Source: JAICWY01 sp964531205 (GTDB lineage Bacteria; Vulcanimicrobiota; Vulcanimicrobiia; Vulcanimicrobiales; Vulcanimicrobiaceae). Taken from it: a DNA stretch of 5,857 nt. A program made the position numbers and the translations under genes. The stretch spans positions 1 to 5,857 of the forward strand of contig CAZHGH010000140.1 of assembly GCA_964531205.1 (NCBI GenBank), given 5' to 3'. This document shows positions 4,556 through 5,857 of this stretch, in pieces (the first letter of the stretch is position 1; each line of letters begins with the position of its first letter). The notes beneath the pieces are model-generated. The model was not told where the DNA came from. It worked only from the letters and a program-made list of their open reading frames with translations, and ran no database searches.

Positions 4556-5065
4556 ATGGATATTTCCTCCCCCGCCTCCCCCATAGTCGACTACGACCTG
4601 CTCGAGCGGCAGGCTGCCTCCCTGCTCGAAGACGAGAGCGACTTTCTCGCTAATGCCGCCAATTTCGCGGCATTCATGTACAGTGAGCTGCCGATCGTCA
4701 ATTGGGCGGGATTCTACTTTCCGGGTGAGGGCGGGCTCGTGCTTGGGCCCTTCGGAGGCAAGCCGGCGTGCACGCGGCTTCCCGCCGGGCGAGGCGTCTG
4801 CGGTCGCGCTTTTGAATCCGCGCGAACCGTGATCGTCGACGACGTGAATGCCTTTGCCGATCACATCGTCTGCGATTCCGCATCGCAGTCGGAGATCGTC
4901 GTTCCATTGATCAAGGACGATGCGATTTACGGCGTGTTCGACATCGACAGTCCGATTCTCGCGCGATTCACTCCGGAAGATCGCGCCGGCATCGAACGTC
5001 TTGTCGCGCAGTTTTTAAAGCATACGCCGCTGCCGGAACGTTACGCCACCAAAGTTACGCCGTAA
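4556..5065 (+). CDS. msrC: Free methionine-(R)-sulfoxide reductase (GAF domain)
   Basis: Encodes 169 aa, close to the usual length. This family (fRMsr, MsrC/YebR) reduces free methionine-R-sulfoxide in the cytoplasm using thioredoxin-type thiols, so it is an oxidative-stress repair enzyme. The whole protein is one GAF domain. The substrate-pocket motifs N49-W-A-G-F-Y-F, LVLGPFGGKPACTR and GRGVCGRAF are present, as are D-S-A-S-x-S-E-I-V-V-P-L and the final GVFDIDSP. Cys72, Cys82 and Cys106 have the spacing of 10 and 24 residues seen for the three family cysteines (84, 94 and 118 in the E. coli enzyme), so the enzyme should be active. Only a weak GGAT precedes the ATG. No terminator separates it from tRNA-Arg, so it may share that transcript. 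It ends 2 nt from the stop of a convergent membrane gene. Confidence 0.94.
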   Translation: MDISSPASPIVDYDLLERQAASLLEDESDFLANAANFAAFMYSELPIVNWAGFYFPGEGGLVLGPFGGKPACTRLPAGRGVCGRAFESARTVIVDDVNAFADHIVCDSASQSEIVVPLIKDDAIYGVFDIDSPILARFTPEDRAGIERLVAQFLKHTPLPERYATKVTP

Positions 5066-5067
5066 TT

Positions 5068-5370
5068 TCAAACCGGCGGAGACACCGTTGATGGCGGCGT
5101 CGGCTGGCGCTCGTGCAGTAACGTCACCGACGCGTACGCACCGATCCACGATCCCAATGCAGCGAACAGCACGTACGTCCAATCTCGCGTGTAGTTAATT
5201 ACGGCAAACGACGAGATCAAATACCATACGCTGCTCCACGTTGCCGCAGCTATTCGGCGGCGTCGGGAAACTGCTGCGGTAAACATGACGTAGACCGCGT
5301 CGGTTACTGCGGTACTTACAAGAACGCCGAGTGCGAGAAGCGGTTCGATGTGTTTGAAGTGCTCGAACAT
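5068..5370 (-). CDS. Small three-span membrane protein, unknown function
   Basis: Encodes 100 aa. Three hydrophobic segments are visible, at about residues 8-34 (with Asp24 inside the first), 44-60 and 66-85. A cluster of four arginines at 36-39 follows the first span, which would place that loop in the cytoplasm by the positive-inside rule. The tail is short and proline-rich (ERQPTPPSTVSPP). No family name can be given with confidence. The ATG has no clear Shine-Dalgarno and lies 15 nt after the stop of an upstream small membrane gene, so the two are probably co-transcribed. It converges on msrC with a 2-nt gap and no terminator between them. Confidence 0.72.
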   Translation of the reverse strand: MFEHFKHIEPLLALGVLVSTAVTDAVYVMFTAAVSRRRRIAAATWSSVWYLISSFAVINYTRDWTYVLFAALGSWIGAYASVTLLHERQPTPPSTVSPPV

Positions 5371-5385
5371 AGACGCGCGTTCGCG

Positions 5386-5607
5386 CTAGTGTCGTCGTTC
5401 CTCTTCTTTCGCTACGTCGATGTTGCCGATTTCAGCGCGAGGCGGAGGTCCATGGCGCTTGCGCGTGCGATAACGCCAACCCATCGCGGCAACGATGATG
5501 AACAAGAAGACTAAGATGACGGGCGCAATGGAAAGAAAGAACGCTACGAGCTGCGCGCCGTAGGGATGTGCGTTGGTTTTGACGACCGCAATCACTTCTT
5601 CAAGCAC
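5386..5607 (-). CDS. Small single-span membrane protein, unknown function
   Basis: Encodes 73 aa if it starts at the GTG at 5607, or 69 aa from a second GTG at 5595. The frame stays open back to 5727, but that extension is encoded by the terminator and the 3' half of tRNA-Thr and is rejected. One membrane helix spans about residues 20-44 (LVAFFLSIAPVILVFLFIIV). A basic stretch RYRTRKRH follows, then a polar acidic/basic tail ending in EEERRH. The topology is probably N-out, C-in. No Shine-Dalgarno precedes either GTG, while a TATACT -10-like element lies 8 nt upstream of the first, so the message may be leaderless. It is followed 15 nt later by another small membrane gene. Function is unknown and the start is uncertain. 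Confidence 0.6.
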   Translation of the reverse strand: MLEEVIAVVKTNAHPYGAQLVAFFLSIAPVILVFLFIIVAAMGWRYRTRKRHGPPPRAEIGNIDVAKEEERRH

Positions 5608-5621
5608 GACGCCAAAGTATA
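5607..5621 (-). promoter_or_regulatory. Candidate promoter -10/start region of the small membrane-gene pair
   Basis: On the minus strand TATACT (5621-5616) is followed by TTGGCGTCG, and the proposed GTG start begins at the last base of this block. The block matches the -10/start region of the rpmG promoter at 14 of 15 bases. The -35 (TCCGAA at 17-nt spacing) is weak. It lies directly after the tRNA-Thr terminator, where a new promoter is needed. Confidence 0.42.
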
Positions 5622-5643
5622 CCGTAATTTGGAAGAAGTTCGG

Positions 5644-5673
5644 AAACAAAAAAGCCTCCGCTTGGAGGCTTTT
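5644..5673 (-). terminator. Intrinsic terminator of tRNA-Thr
   Basis: A 10-bp perfect stem (AAAAGCCTCC at 5650-5659, GGAGGCTTTT at 5664-5673) closes a GCTT loop. On the minus strand it is followed by a T-run (plus-strand A5648-5653 and further A's). It begins 9 nt after the tRNA CCA end, as expected for a tRNA transcription unit. Confidence 0.9.
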
Positions 5674-5682
5674 GTTCGAATC

Positions 5683-5757
5683 TGGAGCCGTCGGCGGGGA
5701 TTGAACCCGCGACCTTTTGCTTACCATGCAAATGCTCTACCACTGAGCTACGACGGC
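5683..5757 (-). tRNA. tRNA-Thr (anticodon GGT)
   Basis: On the minus strand the cloverleaf is complete. The acceptor is GCCGTCG/CGACGGC, the D stem GCTC/GAGC with a short 7-nt loop, and the anticodon stem TTTGC/GCAAA with loop ATGGTAA. The anticodon is GGT (plus-strand 5723-5725), reading ACC and ACT. The T arm is GCGGG-TTCAATC-CCCGC and the discriminator is T. The 3' CCA is encoded (5685-5683). Its own terminator follows. Confidence 0.96.
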
Positions 5758-5758
5758 G

Positions 5759-5857
5759 TCATTCGCCCGATGCTGGTACTTCAATAAGGGCCGGGGTCCC
5801 TACCTCAACCAGCGCCGGATGGCCTCCCTTACCTAAAATATAATCGCGCGCCCACCT
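5759..5857 (-). CDS. Possible C-terminal end of a gene entering from the right edge
   Basis: On the minus strand one frame is open from the window edge to a TGA at 5761-5759, about 32 residues (…GGHPALVEVGTPALIEVPASGE). The stop lies 1 nt before the mature 5' end of tRNA-Thr. The two other minus frames stop early. Alternating Val/Glu/Pro residues look protein-like, but an open run this short has a sizeable chance of being random, and no family is recognised. If real, the tRNA would be released from the gene's transcript by RNase P. Confidence 0.3.
   Translation of the reverse strand, partial: RWARDYILGKGGHPALVEVGTPALIEVPASGE
5839..5844 (+). promoter_or_regulatory. Isolated perfect TATAAT on the plus strand
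   Basis: TATAAT sits 13 nt from the right edge, in an AT-rich island within GC-rich sequence. No convincing -35 is found at 16-18 nt upstream (CGGATG at 17). It could drive a plus-strand gene beyond the window, and it conflicts with a minus-strand coding end in the same bases. Confidence 0.22.

Noticed and set aside
4364..4864. 166-residue minus-strand open frame
   Set aside because: It runs antisense through tRNA-Arg and most of msrC. Low-complexity Gly/Arg-rich translation fits a shadow of GC-rich coding sequence.
5608..5727. Extension of the small membrane protein into tRNA-Thr
   Set aside because: The residues are encoded by the tRNA and its terminator hairpin, which would block such a transcript.
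1..5857. CRISPR array, insertion sequence, phage genes or attachment-site duplications
   Set aside because: No regularly spaced repeats, transposase or integrase motifs, or direct repeats of the tRNA 3' ends were seen within the window.

Overview
The window is bacterial chromosomal DNA of moderately high GC (mid-50s percent by eye). Its core is a minus-strand transcription/translation operon with plus- and minus-strand genes on either side. No phage, IS or CRISPR signature is visible. The lineage cannot be fixed from this sequence alone. The ribosomal proteins are clearly bacterial but carry unusual substitutions in normally invariant loops, which fits a poorly sampled phylum (Eremiobacterota or Armatimonadota-like lineages are a guess only).

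Left part (1-1440), plus strand: the C-terminal tail of an unidentified gene is followed by an intrinsic terminator built on a perfect 30-bp palindrome. Then come two adjacent paralogous genes (192-785 and 788-1393). Each encodes two copies of a roughly 90-residue ferredoxin-like module resembling dimeric alpha-beta barrel (ABM-type) proteins, so four related modules lie in a row. A bidirectional terminator at 1411-1440 separates them from the convergent ribosomal operon.

Centre (1458-4400), minus strand, read right to left: rpmG (L33, GTG start) - tRNA-Trp(CCA) - secE - nusG - a VOC/glyoxalase-fold gene - rplK (L11) - rplA (L1). Genes are tightly packed (ATGA overlap secE/nusG, TAATG overlap rplK/rplA, 6 nt nusG/VOC). 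A good extended -10 promoter lies upstream of rpmG. The order is classical except for the VOC gene between nusG and rplK, a hairpin plus U-run (terminator or attenuator) just before rplK, and the cluster stopping after rplA instead of continuing into rplJ-rplL-rpoBC. Together the genes supply a protein-export subunit (SecE), a transcription elongation factor (NusG), three 50S proteins and a tRNA.

Right part (4450-5857): tRNA-Arg(CCT) is followed on the plus strand by msrC, a GAF-domain free methionine-(R)-sulfoxide reductase with all three family cysteines. It converges, with stops 2 nt apart, on a minus-strand pair of small membrane-protein genes of unknown function. Upstream of that pair are a terminator and tRNA-Thr(GGT), and possibly the C-terminus of another minus-strand gene running out of the window. 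The -10/start regions before rpmG and before the small membrane gene share a 14-of-15-base match, one of the more unexpected local signals.
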